Part shown: positions 23,157 to 29,768 of the stretch, piece by piece | How positions within the stretch are numbered: position 1 is the first letter of the stretch | Layout: every line of letters begins with the position of its first letter | Assembly: GCF_019924635.1 (NCBI RefSeq) | Contig: NZ_CP065037.1 | Span: forward strand, 1,550,001 to 1,614,000 | DNA: 64,000 nt | Reading direction: 5' to 3' | From: Leifsonia sp. ZF2019 | Lineage (GTDB): Bacteria; Actinomycetota; Actinomycetes; Actinomycetales; Microbacteriaceae | The notes under the pieces: model-generated | The model's input: only the letters and a program-made list of their open reading frames with translations | What the model was told of the DNA's origin: nothing | Databases searched by the model: none | Program-made: the position numbers and the translations under genes

Positions 23157-23819
23157 ATGACCTCCCGATTCGCCCTGGCCTTCCCGCGGGGCGTCAACGT
23201 CGGCAAATGGACGCGCGAGTTCGAGCGGCGGCACCCGGAGGCCGAGCTCGTCGTCGCCCCCAGCGCCGACCCGTTGGGCGTCCTGTCCGCCGGTGACGCC
23301 GACATGGCGTTCGTCCGCGACGCAGAAGCGGACGACGATCGGCACCTCATCCCGCTGTACGCGGAGGACATCGTGCTGGTCATGCACCACGAACACCTCC
23401 TCACCCTGGAGGAGAAGCTCCACCGCGCGGACCTCGACGGGGAGCCGCGGATCGACGACGAGCCGTCGGAGGCCGCCATGCGCCGGATCGCGGAGGGGGA
23501 GGGCATCGCGCTCTGGCCGGCATCGGTCGCGAAGTCCTTGCGCCGCAAAGACGTCGTCGCGGTCCGCCTGGAGGACGGCGACGAGAGCGCCGTGGCCCTG
23601 ACCTGGCCGCGCGAGGGGCAGCATCCCCTCGTCGACGAGTTCATCGGGATCGTGCGCGGACGCACCGCGCACAGCTCCCGCAACCCCGAGATCGCCGAGC
23701 AGCAGGCGGCCGCCGCCAAGCAGACGACACCGAAGCGGTCGACCGCCCGGCAACCCGGGGCGAAGCGTGCCGGCGGTTCGGCCTCGGCGCGGTCCGGTCG
23801 GGGCCGCAAGCGCCGGTAG
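23157..23819 (+). CDS. LysR substrate-binding-domain-like protein without DNA-binding domain
   Basis: The 220-residue protein resembles the effector-binding half of LysR regulators (type-2 periplasmic-binding fold): FALAFPRGVNVGKWTREFER, GDADMAFVRDAE, LYAEDIVLVMHHEH and GEGIALWPASVAKSL. The usual N-terminal winged helix is missing, because the ORF starts right at the promoter. The last ~40 residues are a Lys/Arg/Ala/Ser-rich tail (RSGRGRKRR end), which could bind nucleic acid. With no signal peptide it is cytoplasmic. Its partner is probably the divergent DUF5997 protein, which has an HTH-like segment. Confidence 0.8.
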   Translation: MTSRFALAFPRGVNVGKWTREFERRHPEAELVVAPSADPLGVLSAGDADMAFVRDAEADDDRHLIPLYAEDIVLVMHHEHLLTLEEKLHRADLDGEPRIDDEPSEAAMRRIAEGEGIALWPASVAKSLRRKDVVAVRLEDGDESAVALTWPREGQHPLVDEFIGIVRGRTAHSSRNPEIAEQQAAAAKQTTPKRSTARQPGAKRAGGSASARSGRGRKRR

Positions 23820-23862
23820 GGCATGTCTGATCTCTCCGAACGACGTCCCGATCGATGAGGTA

Positions 23863-24078
23863 ATGCGAGATCGTGCATTGATCGTGAACACGCGAAGTGC
23901 ACAGGCACTAAGGAGGGCCGGGATATCCCCACAGGAGTGGACGATTCGGAACATGACAGGCGACCCGGATTCGGAATCGCGACTAGACGGCCAGCTTTCG
24001 AACAATAAGCTCGACGGTCGGGGGACCGACGATGTTCACTCCCGTGGTCTTCTGAGGGGCGCGAGAGGAGGAGAATAG
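23863..24078 (+). CDS. Short orphan, possible toxin-tail fragment
   Basis: The ~71-residue frame (MRDRALIVNTRSAQALRRAG start) contains DPDSESRLDGQLSNNKLDG, a pattern that recalls the C-termini of large secreted or polymorphic toxins. The frame is open further upstream without a better start, overlapping the end of the LysR-like gene. It may therefore be the remnant of a longer gene cut by recombination. It ends two bases before the next gene. G+C is lower than in flanking DNA. Function and even expression are uncertain. Confidence 0.35.
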   Translation: MRDRALIVNTRSAQALRRAGISPQEWTIRNMTGDPDSESRLDGQLSNNKLDGRGTDDVHSRGLLRGARGGE

Positions 24079-24080
24079 GG

Positions 24081-24488
24081 ATGTCAAAGCGTGTCGCGCC
24101 CGAACCTGCGCACCGGTTCCTTTTTGAGCTGCCCTACGGTCCCGAAGAGGTCGATGGCGAGTCTTGGCTCAGCGGGCGCGGCAGGATGGAGTTGCGCGTG
24201 CCACTCCAGCGCGATGGACTCGGTGTCGATGCCGTTTTATCGTTCGACTGGGTCCGCGCGTACAAGTACATGGTCGAGCCGCTCTGTCTGCCGTTTCAGA
24301 GTCAGGCGTACAACAAGCTCGTCGAGGTGGAGAACTCTATCTGGATTTCGGAACTCATCCGAGACCGGCGGGAGCGGAATGTCGCCCACCTCGACCTGTC
24401 CCACTTCCTGATCTATATCGCGGAAGAGGGCTGCTACGAGTTCGCTGCTGAGACGTGGCAATATCAGGAGCAATCTCATGGGCACTGA
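24081..24488 (+). CDS. Immunity-like hypothetical protein upstream of kptA
   Basis: The 135-residue soluble protein has no catalytic motif. Segments WISELIRDRR and the C-terminal EEGCYEFAAETWQY resemble small cytoplasmic proteins found beside polymorphic toxins, so an immunity role is inferred. It has a good ribosome-binding site (GAGGAG) and overlaps kptA by 11 bp. A decayed second copy lies at about 25745-26067, showing that this family was duplicated locally. It is not assigned to a named Imm family. Confidence 0.65.
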   Translation: MSKRVAPEPAHRFLFELPYGPEEVDGESWLSGRGRMELRVPLQRDGLGVDAVLSFDWVRAYKYMVEPLCLPFQSQAYNKLVEVENSIWISELIRDRRERNVAHLDLSHFLIYIAEEGCYEFAAETWQYQEQSHGH

Positions 24489-25014
24489 TGGAGAGATCAG
24501 CAGGGCGATCAGTCATGCTTTACGTCACGCGCCCGAGGCGTACGGGCTTGCTGTGAGTCGCGATGGCTGGGTGTCCGTTCACGACCTCGTACGGGCTCTC
24601 GCCAACCACGGCGTTGGCGACGTGACTGAGGAACGCATCCGTCGCATTGTCGCCGAGGCACCTAAGCAGCGTCATGAGATTCGGGATGATCAGATTCGTG
24701 CGCGCTACGGGCACTCGGTCGTTATCGCGTCAGAGCTTGCTGGGGATGAACCTCCGAATCTCCTGTTTCACGGCACTCAGCGGCGAAATCTGGCCGCGAT
24801 TCGCGCGGAGGGCTTGCGACCGATGCAGAGGCAGTATGTTCACCTATCTCCGGAGAAGGAGACGGCATCACGTGTGGCCAGGAGGCACGGCGCCGATGTC
24901 GTAGTTCTGACCGTGAAGGCGGCGAGCGCATTTCGATCCGGAGTTCGGTTTGATCATCGTGAGAACCAAGTGTGGATCTGCGAAGCCATTCCGCCGGAGT
25001 TTATCGATCTGTGA
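24478..25014 (+). CDS. kptA: RNA 2'-phosphotransferase KptA/Tpt1
   Basis: The 178-residue protein matches Tpt1/KptA, which removes an internal RNA 2'-phosphate by ADP-ribosylation with NAD+ and can also cap nucleic-acid 5'-phosphates with ADP-ribose. The N-terminal winged-helix lobe has SHALRHAPEAYGL and DGWVSVHDLVRAL. The C-terminal ART-fold lobe has LFHGTQRRNLAAI, QYVHLSPEKETASRVARRHG and VWICEAIPPEFI. The four catalytic residues are present as Arg16, His17, Arg74 (IRARYGHS) and Arg118. It overlaps the gene before (11 bp) and after (GTGA). Bacteria have no known essential substrate, so its place in a low-GC overlapping cluster suggests a defence or toxin-related role. Confidence 0.93.
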   Translation: MGTDGEISRAISHALRHAPEAYGLAVSRDGWVSVHDLVRALANHGVGDVTEERIRRIVAEAPKQRHEIRDDQIRARYGHSVVIASELAGDEPPNLLFHGTQRRNLAAIRAEGLRPMQRQYVHLSPEKETASRVARRHGADVVVLTVKAASAFRSGVRFDHRENQVWICEAIPPEFIDL

Positions 25015-25193
25015 GCAACAGTGGGAGCCTGAGCCTGCAAATCGCCAAGGATGCGGCGCCCTCGCGGACGAAGCAACTCGCTAGCGTGACGTGGGAGTTC
25101 GGTCGAAGCGATGCGACTGGCAAGAACGGGCCGACTGCTAGTTTCCAGCGGGCCTTGAACGCGGCGGGAATCAACTGGAGAGTGGGTCATTGA
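25011..25193 (+). CDS. Small orphan coupled to kptA
   Basis: The 60-residue protein (starting VSNSGSLSLQIAKDAAP) starts at GTG 25011 inside the kptA stop and ends inside the start of the next gene. It contains GPTASFQRALNAAGINW and no membrane segment. It could be a short partner protein or the tail of a lost larger protein. The double coupling is the main evidence that it is translated. Confidence 0.5.
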   Translation: MSNSGSLSLQIAKDAAPSRTKQLASVTWEFGRSDATGKNGPTASFQRALNAAGINWRVGH

Positions 25194-25711
25194 TCAACTG
25201 GGGAGACTACTCGCTGTACGAGCCGCCGGTGCTGGGACCGCCAGAGAACATGTCGCGGCGAGATGCTCGGGTCGCGTACGCGGATGTGATGGAGAAGAAG
25301 CCTGAGAGGCTCAACTACTTGAAGGCGTTTGCGGCACGCAACGGTGTGGTGCTCGACGGCCATCGAGAGTCGACTGACACGTGGGGGCGGTGGTTCTATG
25401 AACATGTGGAAGAGGATCCCGTGCGGCCGGGACGTCTCCTGGGGGACTGGTATTCCTTGGTCTTTGACACGGGGTTGTTTGTCGGAGACCTGATAATCGC
25501 GAAGAATCCGGCCCGGTTCTGGAAGATGCAGGAGGGAGGGAAGCAGCACATCTCCTACCAGAAGCCGGTCATCGCAGGCTTTGATGATCCTCGGTATAGC
25601 GTCGACCCTGACCGTTTCATCGCGGGGCTTGGCTATGCCGGAATCAAGCGTAAGCCGTTGGACGACTCGCCGATCTGGGAGTACGTCGCCATTGCAGCAG
25701 GTGAGGGGTGA
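25190..25711 (+). CDS. Hypothetical protein, last gene of the kptA cluster
   Basis: The 173-residue soluble protein starts at TTG 25190, overlapping the previous stop (TTGA) with GGAGAG upstream. It has a Trp/Tyr-rich middle (DTWGRWFYEHV, GDWYSLVFDTGLFVGD) and no recognised catalytic motif. By position it is a candidate immunity or accessory protein for the kptA cluster. No named family was recognised. Confidence 0.6.
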   Translation: MINWGDYSLYEPPVLGPPENMSRRDARVAYADVMEKKPERLNYLKAFAARNGVVLDGHRESTDTWGRWFYEHVEEDPVRPGRLLGDWYSLVFDTGLFVGDLIIAKNPARFWKMQEGGKQHISYQKPVIAGFDDPRYSVDPDRFIAGLGYAGIKRKPLDDSPIWEYVAIAAGEG

Positions 25712-25744
25712 TCCTCTGCGGATGCTGGTCGGCCCTGGCAGAAC

Positions 25745-26067
25745 AATCAACGATGCCGACGAATCCATGGGAGCGGGAAACGCGAGCCGAAACAAGCTCG
25801 CCCCTCCCGCTCGCAGCAGACGACGGTCGAGTCATCTGCGTGGTACATGCCCGTCGACAGATACCCCTGCGCCGCTCCAAATCCAGGGTTGCGAGAGACT
25901 GGCAGAAGTCGAGGACTCGCGGTGGGTCTCAGATCTGATCCGAGATCGGGCGACGAAAAGGTCCCGCATCCGAACCCGACGCACTATCTGATCACATCGC
26001 AGACGAAGGCTGCTATGAGTTCGCCACCGAATCGTGGAAGTACGGGGAGCAAGCGCATGACCGATGA
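25745..26067 (+). pseudogene. Decayed second copy of the 24081-24488 gene
   Basis: Translated pieces in different frames line up with the intact protein. LAEVEDSRWVSDLIRDR matches LVEVENSIWISELIRDR. After a frame change HPNPTHYLI matches HLDLSHFLI. After another frame change IADEGCYEFATESWKYGEQ matches IAEEGCYEFAAETWQYQEQ. At least two frameshifts break it, and the 5' third is only faintly recognisable. The end keeps the same relation to a downstream ATG as the intact copy has to kptA. Confidence 0.8.
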
Positions 26068-26215
26068 CGCAGAGAACCGCAGCGTCTGTATCCTGAGACG
26101 CCGGAACGGCTGTCGAGAGCTACGGCGCTACCCCGACGCTGAGGGAGTGCGGCACGTGCGCAAACCGGCGAACCCGCCAGCGGCGCGGATCGCGAGGAGG
26201 GTGACGGGCCGTTGA
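26057..26215 (+). CDS. Small Arg-rich orphan after the pseudogene
   Basis: The 52-residue frame starts at ATG 26057 with GGGGAG upstream, in the same place relative to the pseudogene as kptA has to its intact homolog. The sequence (SVCILRRRNGCRELRRYP) shows no convincing similarity to KptA. It ends inside the TTG start of the next gene. It may be a remnant. Confidence 0.35.
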   Translation: MTDDAENRSVCILRRRNGCRELRRYPDAEGVRHVRKPANPPAARIARRVTGR

Positions 26216-26676
26216 CGCATTCCCAGAATCGGCTGCGGGCGCTCTTCGAATGGGGCGGATGGGAGATTCATACGCCGGGAGGGGCCGTCCTCTTCATCAT
26301 CGCGGACGGCGTTGATCTTGAGGCAGATCCACGCGTGTTCCGAAGCGTGAGGAGGTCTCCGGAGAGACTCGAGGAGTTCTGGGTCGCGAGTATCGCGGCC
26401 AGGGATGCCGCAAGACTGTTCTCGACCGAGGAACGCGGCCCGTACGAGCGGCCGCCATCCACGTCGGAGCCGTGGATTGTCAGGGATCCGATTCCGAGGT
26501 GGCGGGTGCAGCTCACGGACGGCACCAGCCTCGAAATCGCGGCCGACACCTACCGGACGATTGGCGAATGGTGCGAGTTCACTTTTGGCGTGGACGATGG
26601 CAGCCGTGGCTGGGATGAGCCTGTGCTGTTCGTGCGCTCGAAATGGTTCTCGTCGGCGACGGTCCTGACAACGTGA
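26212..26676 (+). CDS. Hypothetical protein with a decayed downstream copy
   Basis: The 154-residue protein starts at TTG 26212 (overlap TTGA, GGAGGG upstream). It is mixed alpha/beta with FEWGGWEIHTPGG, the central EPWIVRDPIPRWRVQL and ADTYRTIGEWCEF. There is no signal peptide or catalytic motif. It resembles small proteins from toxin/immunity loci only in size, context and composition. A degraded homolog follows at 26684-26892. Confidence 0.6.
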   Translation: MTHSQNRLRALFEWGGWEIHTPGGAVLFIIADGVDLEADPRVFRSVRRSPERLEEFWVASIAARDAARLFSTEERGPYERPPSTSEPWIVRDPIPRWRVQLTDGTSLEIAADTYRTIGEWCEFTFGVDDGSRGWDEPVLFVRSKWFSSATVLTT

Positions 26677-26683
26677 CGTTGGA

Positions 26684-26892
26684 GGTCGATGTGTCGGCAG
26701 AGTTTGGGGTGCGAGTCGTGCACGTTCGACGTCCTGACCGACACGCCGGACAGGCGAGAGGAGGTGAGAGTCGCGAACATGTCAGCTACTGACGTTTCCA
26801 AGGCGTCTTCCACGTCCAAGGGGCCGCATGCGCGCGTGAATGAGTGGATCAGTCGGTGATCCTCAGCGACCCGATCCCGACGTGGAACGTTT
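26684..26892 (+). pseudogene. Decayed partial copy of the 26212-26676 gene
   Basis: Pieces in three frames match the intact neighbour. VDVSAEFGVRVVHVRRPDR aligns with VDLEADPRVFRSVRRSPER. VANMSATDVSKASSTSKGP aligns with VASIAARDAARLFSTEERGP. VILSDPIPTWNV, which ends in a stop, aligns with WIVRDPIPRWRV. The 319-bp gap between 26676 and 26996 holds this relic and the promoter of the next gene. Confidence 0.75.
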
Positions 26893-26995
26893 AGTTTCGC
26901 GATCGTGTCGAGGTCGGGGTCTCGGCGGACGGACTCCGTCGGATCAACGCCTGGACCCAAGCACCGTCCAACACACGGTAGAGCAGAATGGCGGC

Positions 26996-28279
26996 ATGGC
27001 AGCCAGTGCGGGCCGCGACGCCCAGTCCGAGATCTATCGCGCCGGAGTGAGCGGCGCGCGCCCGCGCATCCCGGTCGGTGCGCACGCCCTGGAACGCGCG
27101 GCGCAGCGGAGGATGTCGCGCGCGGCGTTCGCGTACGTCGCCGGTTCCGCGGGCGCCGAGCGCACCGCGCGGGCCAACCTCGATGCCTTCCGGGCGCGGC
27201 GGATCGTTCCGCGCGTGCTGCGCGACGTGGCCGAGCGCGACCTCGGCGTCGACCTGTTCGGCGTGCGCCACCCCACCCCGCTGCTGCTGGCCCCGATCGG
27301 CGTGCTGGAGCTGGCCCGGCGCGGTGGCGACGCGCTCGCGGCACGGGCGGCGGCCTCCCTCGGCATCCCCGCCGTGCTCTCCACCCAGGCCTCGACGCCG
27401 ATGGAGGGGGTGGCCGCGGCGATGGACGCGGTGCGCCCCGGCGCGTCCCGCTGGTTCCAGCTGTACTGGAGCTCCTCCCGCGACCTCGTCGCCAGCCTGG
27501 TGGAGCGGGCCCAGCGTAGCGGGTGCGAGGCCATCGTGGTCACCCTCGACACCCACGTGCTCGGCTGGCGCCCGCGCGACCTCGACCTCGGCTACCTCCC
27601 GTTCAGCCGGGGCCTCGGCATCGCGCAGTACACCAGCGATCCCGTGTTCCGGCGTCTCGTCGCGGAACGGGTCGCCTGCGGACCCGCGCGCGCTCGCACC
27701 CGGGTGACCTCGGCCGCCGTCGCCTCCTTCGCGAGCATCCTGCGCCACCACCCCGGCGGGATGCGCCGCAACCTCCGCTCGCCCGAGCCGCTCGCCGCAG
27801 TCGAGACCTTCCTCGACGTGTTCGCCGACCCGTCGCTGACCTGGGACGACCTGGCCTTCCTGCGCGAGCGCACCCGCCTCCCGATCGTGCTCAAGGGCGT
27901 GCTGCACCCCGACGACGCCCGCAGGGTGGTGGACGCGGGCGTCGACGCCGTGCAGGTCTCGAACCACGGCGGCCGCCAGCTCGACGGGGAGGTCGCCGCG
28001 CTCGACGCCCTGCCCATGGTGGTGGAGGCGGTCGACGGGAGGCTCCCCGTCCTCTTCGACAGCGGCGTACGCGGCGGAGCCGACGCGGTCATCGCCCTCG
28101 CTCTCGGAGCCCGCGCCGTCGCGATCGGCCGCCCGTACGTCTATGCGCTGGCGCTGGCGGGGGAGGAGGGCGTCCGGGAGCTGCTGCGCAACGTGGTGGC
28201 CGAGCTGGACATCACGATGGGGCTGGCGGGAGTGCGCTCGGTGGGGGAATTGGATGCGGGGGTGCTGACGGGTCGATGA
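26996..28279 (+). CDS. FMN-dependent alpha-hydroxy-acid oxidase, lactate 2-monooxygenase-like
   Basis: The 427-residue TIM-barrel flavoenzyme shows FAYVAGSAGAERTARANLDAF (quoted in part) near residue 42, STQASTPMEGVAAAM, WFQLYWSSSRDLVASLVERA and the catalytic VSNHGGRQLDG (~322). The phosphate-binding DSGVRGGADAVIALALGARA follows. The insertion LDTHVLGWRPRDLDLGYLPF (~184) is typical of lactate 2-monooxygenase, which turns L-lactate into acetate and CO2. ATG 26996 follows CAGAAT by six bases, suggesting a leaderless start. Its normal high-GC composition marks the end of the accessory region. Confidence 0.87.
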   Translation: MAASAGRDAQSEIYRAGVSGARPRIPVGAHALERAAQRRMSRAAFAYVAGSAGAERTARANLDAFRARRIVPRVLRDVAERDLGVDLFGVRHPTPLLLAPIGVLELARRGGDALAARAAASLGIPAVLSTQASTPMEGVAAAMDAVRPGASRWFQLYWSSSRDLVASLVERAQRSGCEAIVVTLDTHVLGWRPRDLDLGYLPFSRGLGIAQYTSDPVFRRLVAERVACGPARARTRVTSAAVASFASILRHHPGGMRRNLRSPEPLAAVETFLDVFADPSLTWDDLAFLRERTRLPIVLKGVLHPDDARRVVDAGVDAVQVSNHGGRQLDGEVAALDALPMVVEAVDGRLPVLFDSGVRGGADAVIALALGARAVAIGRPYVYALALAGEEGVRELLRNVVAELDITMGLAGVRSVGELDAGVLTGR

Positions 28280-28283
28280 TCGA

Positions 28284-28329
28284 CGCCTTCGGGCCCGATC
28301 GTTCTGGTGGACGAGCAGGCCCGAAGGCG
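28284..28329. terminator. Bidirectional terminator hairpin
   Basis: CGCCTTCGGGCC (28284-28295) and GGCCCGAAGGCG (28318-28329) are exact complements with a 22-base loop. They fill the gap between the convergent lactate-monooxygenase and secreted-protein genes. Confidence 0.65.
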
Positions 28330-28338
28330 GGAAGGCGG

Positions 28339-28950
28339 CTATCCGCGACTGGCTCCGGAACCGGAGATCGTGCCGTTCGAATAGACGGTCGCCGTCATTC
28401 CCCAGCTTGTCGTCAGATACCCGGGCTGACCGACGTTCCAGGTGCAGTTCATCGACCGACTGCTCGTTCCGCCCCACTCGCTCTTGGCGACGTTGGAGAT
28501 GGACCACGGCCAGACAACGTAGTTGGTGAAGCAGGCGTGCGAGCCGCGATATCCCGCGTAGCTCTCACTGACCCAGACACGCGAACCGTTGTAGTAGAAC
28601 GTGCCGTTCTGAGTCTGTGTGTACGCCGCCCCCGTGACGAACTGGCTCCAATGGTTGGATGAGACGCCGGCGTACGCTGCTGCGGCGGTCAGTTCGGCTT
28701 TGGCGAGGAGGCTGAGGCCGGAATCATGCGCGATATCCTCCGCGGTCACGATGACCGGTTCGCCGAGGGAGAGGACGGTCGAATTACCGTCCGGACCCTC
28801 GAATGATCGCGACTCGCCGGGGGTCACGAATTCGTCGGATGCAGCCTGTGTCCAGGCATTGGCCGGAATGCCAGAGCCGAGCGCGAGTGCGGTCCCGGCG
28901 AGGACCGCGGATCCGGTGGCCGCGATGCGACGGTAGGTGGGAAAATGCAT
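28339..28950 (-). CDS. Secreted orphan protein
   Basis: The 203-residue precursor has a clear Sec signal peptide (basic YRR, hydrophobic AATGSAVLAGTALALGSG, cleavage after ANA at ~residue 32). The mature part is rich in Ser, Thr, Gly, Trp and Tyr, with two cysteines (HACFTNY and SMNCTWN) that may form a disulfide. No enzyme motif is visible. The strong ribosome-binding site AAGGAGAT before ATG 28950 suggests good expression. G+C is lower than in the surroundings, so acquisition by transfer is possible. Confidence 0.7.
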   Translation of the reverse strand: MHFPTYRRIAATGSAVLAGTALALGSGIPANAWTQAASDEFVTPGESRSFEGPDGNSTVLSLGEPVIVTAEDIAHDSGLSLLAKAELTAAAAYAGVSSNHWSQFVTGAAYTQTQNGTFYYNGSRVWVSESYAGYRGSHACFTNYVVWPWSISNVAKSEWGGTSSRSMNCTWNVGQPGYLTTSWGMTATVYSNGTISGSGASRG

Positions 28951-29091
28951 GACCTATCTCCTTTGATCGTCAAGCGAGCGAAGTATTCGACGAGGTGTCG
29001 ATACCCTTCGACCATCCCATCTGAAGTATTAACTTCGCAACACACAGTATCTACTGCTATCGTGTAGACATCACTCGTCGAAGGAGCCGAG

Positions 29092-29310
29092 ATGGAAATC
29101 GTGGGTCTGATCTTCGCCGGTCTCGCCGGTGCGTTCTACCTCGCTGCCCTTGCCTATGCGGTGATGCGGATCGCCAAGACGGAGCAACTCAGCCCCATGG
29201 AACGGATCATCTGGATCGCTGCGGTCATCGCGTTCCCACTCGCCGGACCGATCGTCTGGTTTCTGCTCGGGCCTCGTCCGCTGGGCGTGGGCGTACCCCA
29301 CAACCGCTGA
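29092..29310 (+). CDS. PLDc_N domain membrane protein
   Basis: The 72-residue protein has two transmembrane helices (about 4-26 and 42-60), and PMERIIWIAAVIAFPLAGPI between and within them is the hallmark of the phospholipase-D N-terminal (PLDc_N) domain found on cardiolipin synthases. Here it stands alone. GAAGGAG precedes the ATG. The 141-bp divergent gap upstream contains a GAAGTATT direct repeat (28980 and 29023) and a TATCGT -10 candidate. Membrane or envelope role; partner unknown. Confidence 0.75.
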   Translation: MEIVGLIFAGLAGAFYLAALAYAVMRIAKTEQLSPMERIIWIAAVIAFPLAGPIVWFLLGPRPLGVGVPHNR

Positions 29311-29334
29311 GATCCCGTCGTCGCCGGATCGGCG

Positions 29335-29739
29335 TCACGCCCCCGGGGTCTCGCCCGCCTTCTGCGCCGCCCGCGCCAGCACCTGCGGCCCGGTGACCAG
29401 CGCTCGCTTCCACGGGGCGACGCCGTCGATCTCGACTTGCAGCGAGAAGCTCAGGATGGTGCGGATGAGCACGATGATGCCGAGCACGATCGCATCGGTG
29501 AGGGTCGGGCTGGAGGTCACGGTCTTCACGAGGTCGGCGGCGACCAGGATCTCGAGGCCGAGGAGGATGACGCCGCCGAACGTCTCGCGCAGGGTGCGGA
29601 ACCCGACGGTACCGCTCCGGCTGCGCCGCCAGGCGACGAGGGAGATCGCCACCGCCACCACGAAGCCCAGTGCCATCGCCACGACGCCGACGAACTCGAA
29701 GGCGACGCCGATGGCCTCGAAGAACGCGTGTCCGTCCAT
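29335..29739 (-). CDS. DUF1622 family membrane protein
   Basis: The 134-residue protein has three hydrophobic segments (about 14-36, 55-72 and 83-101), and the LRETFGGVILLGLEILVAAD and IVLIRTILSFSLQVEIDGV blocks of DUF1622. Function unknown. It follows the APC permease gene in the same direction with a 29-bp gap, so co-transcription is likely. Confidence 0.82.
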   Translation of the reverse strand: MDGHAFFEAIGVAFEFVGVVAMALGFVVAVAISLVAWRRSRSGTVGFRTLRETFGGVILLGLEILVAADLVKTVTSSPTLTDAIVLGIIVLIRTILSFSLQVEIDGVAPWKRALVTGPQVLARAAQKAGETPGA

Positions 29740-29768
29740 GCGGTCATGGTCCCACAGCACGGGGCCGA

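Noticed and set aside
26057-26215. Second, truncated kptA
   Set aside because: Its ATG occupies the equivalent position after the decayed immunity-like copy, but the residues do not align convincingly with KptA.
23820-26995. Prophage or integrative element
   Set aside because: No integrase, transposase, attachment-site repeat or flanking tRNA was seen; the region looks like a small recombination hotspot.
28980-29030. Direct GAAGTATT repeats as part of a repeat array
   Set aside because: Only two copies 43 bp apart exist, and they do not form a CRISPR-like or iteron array.
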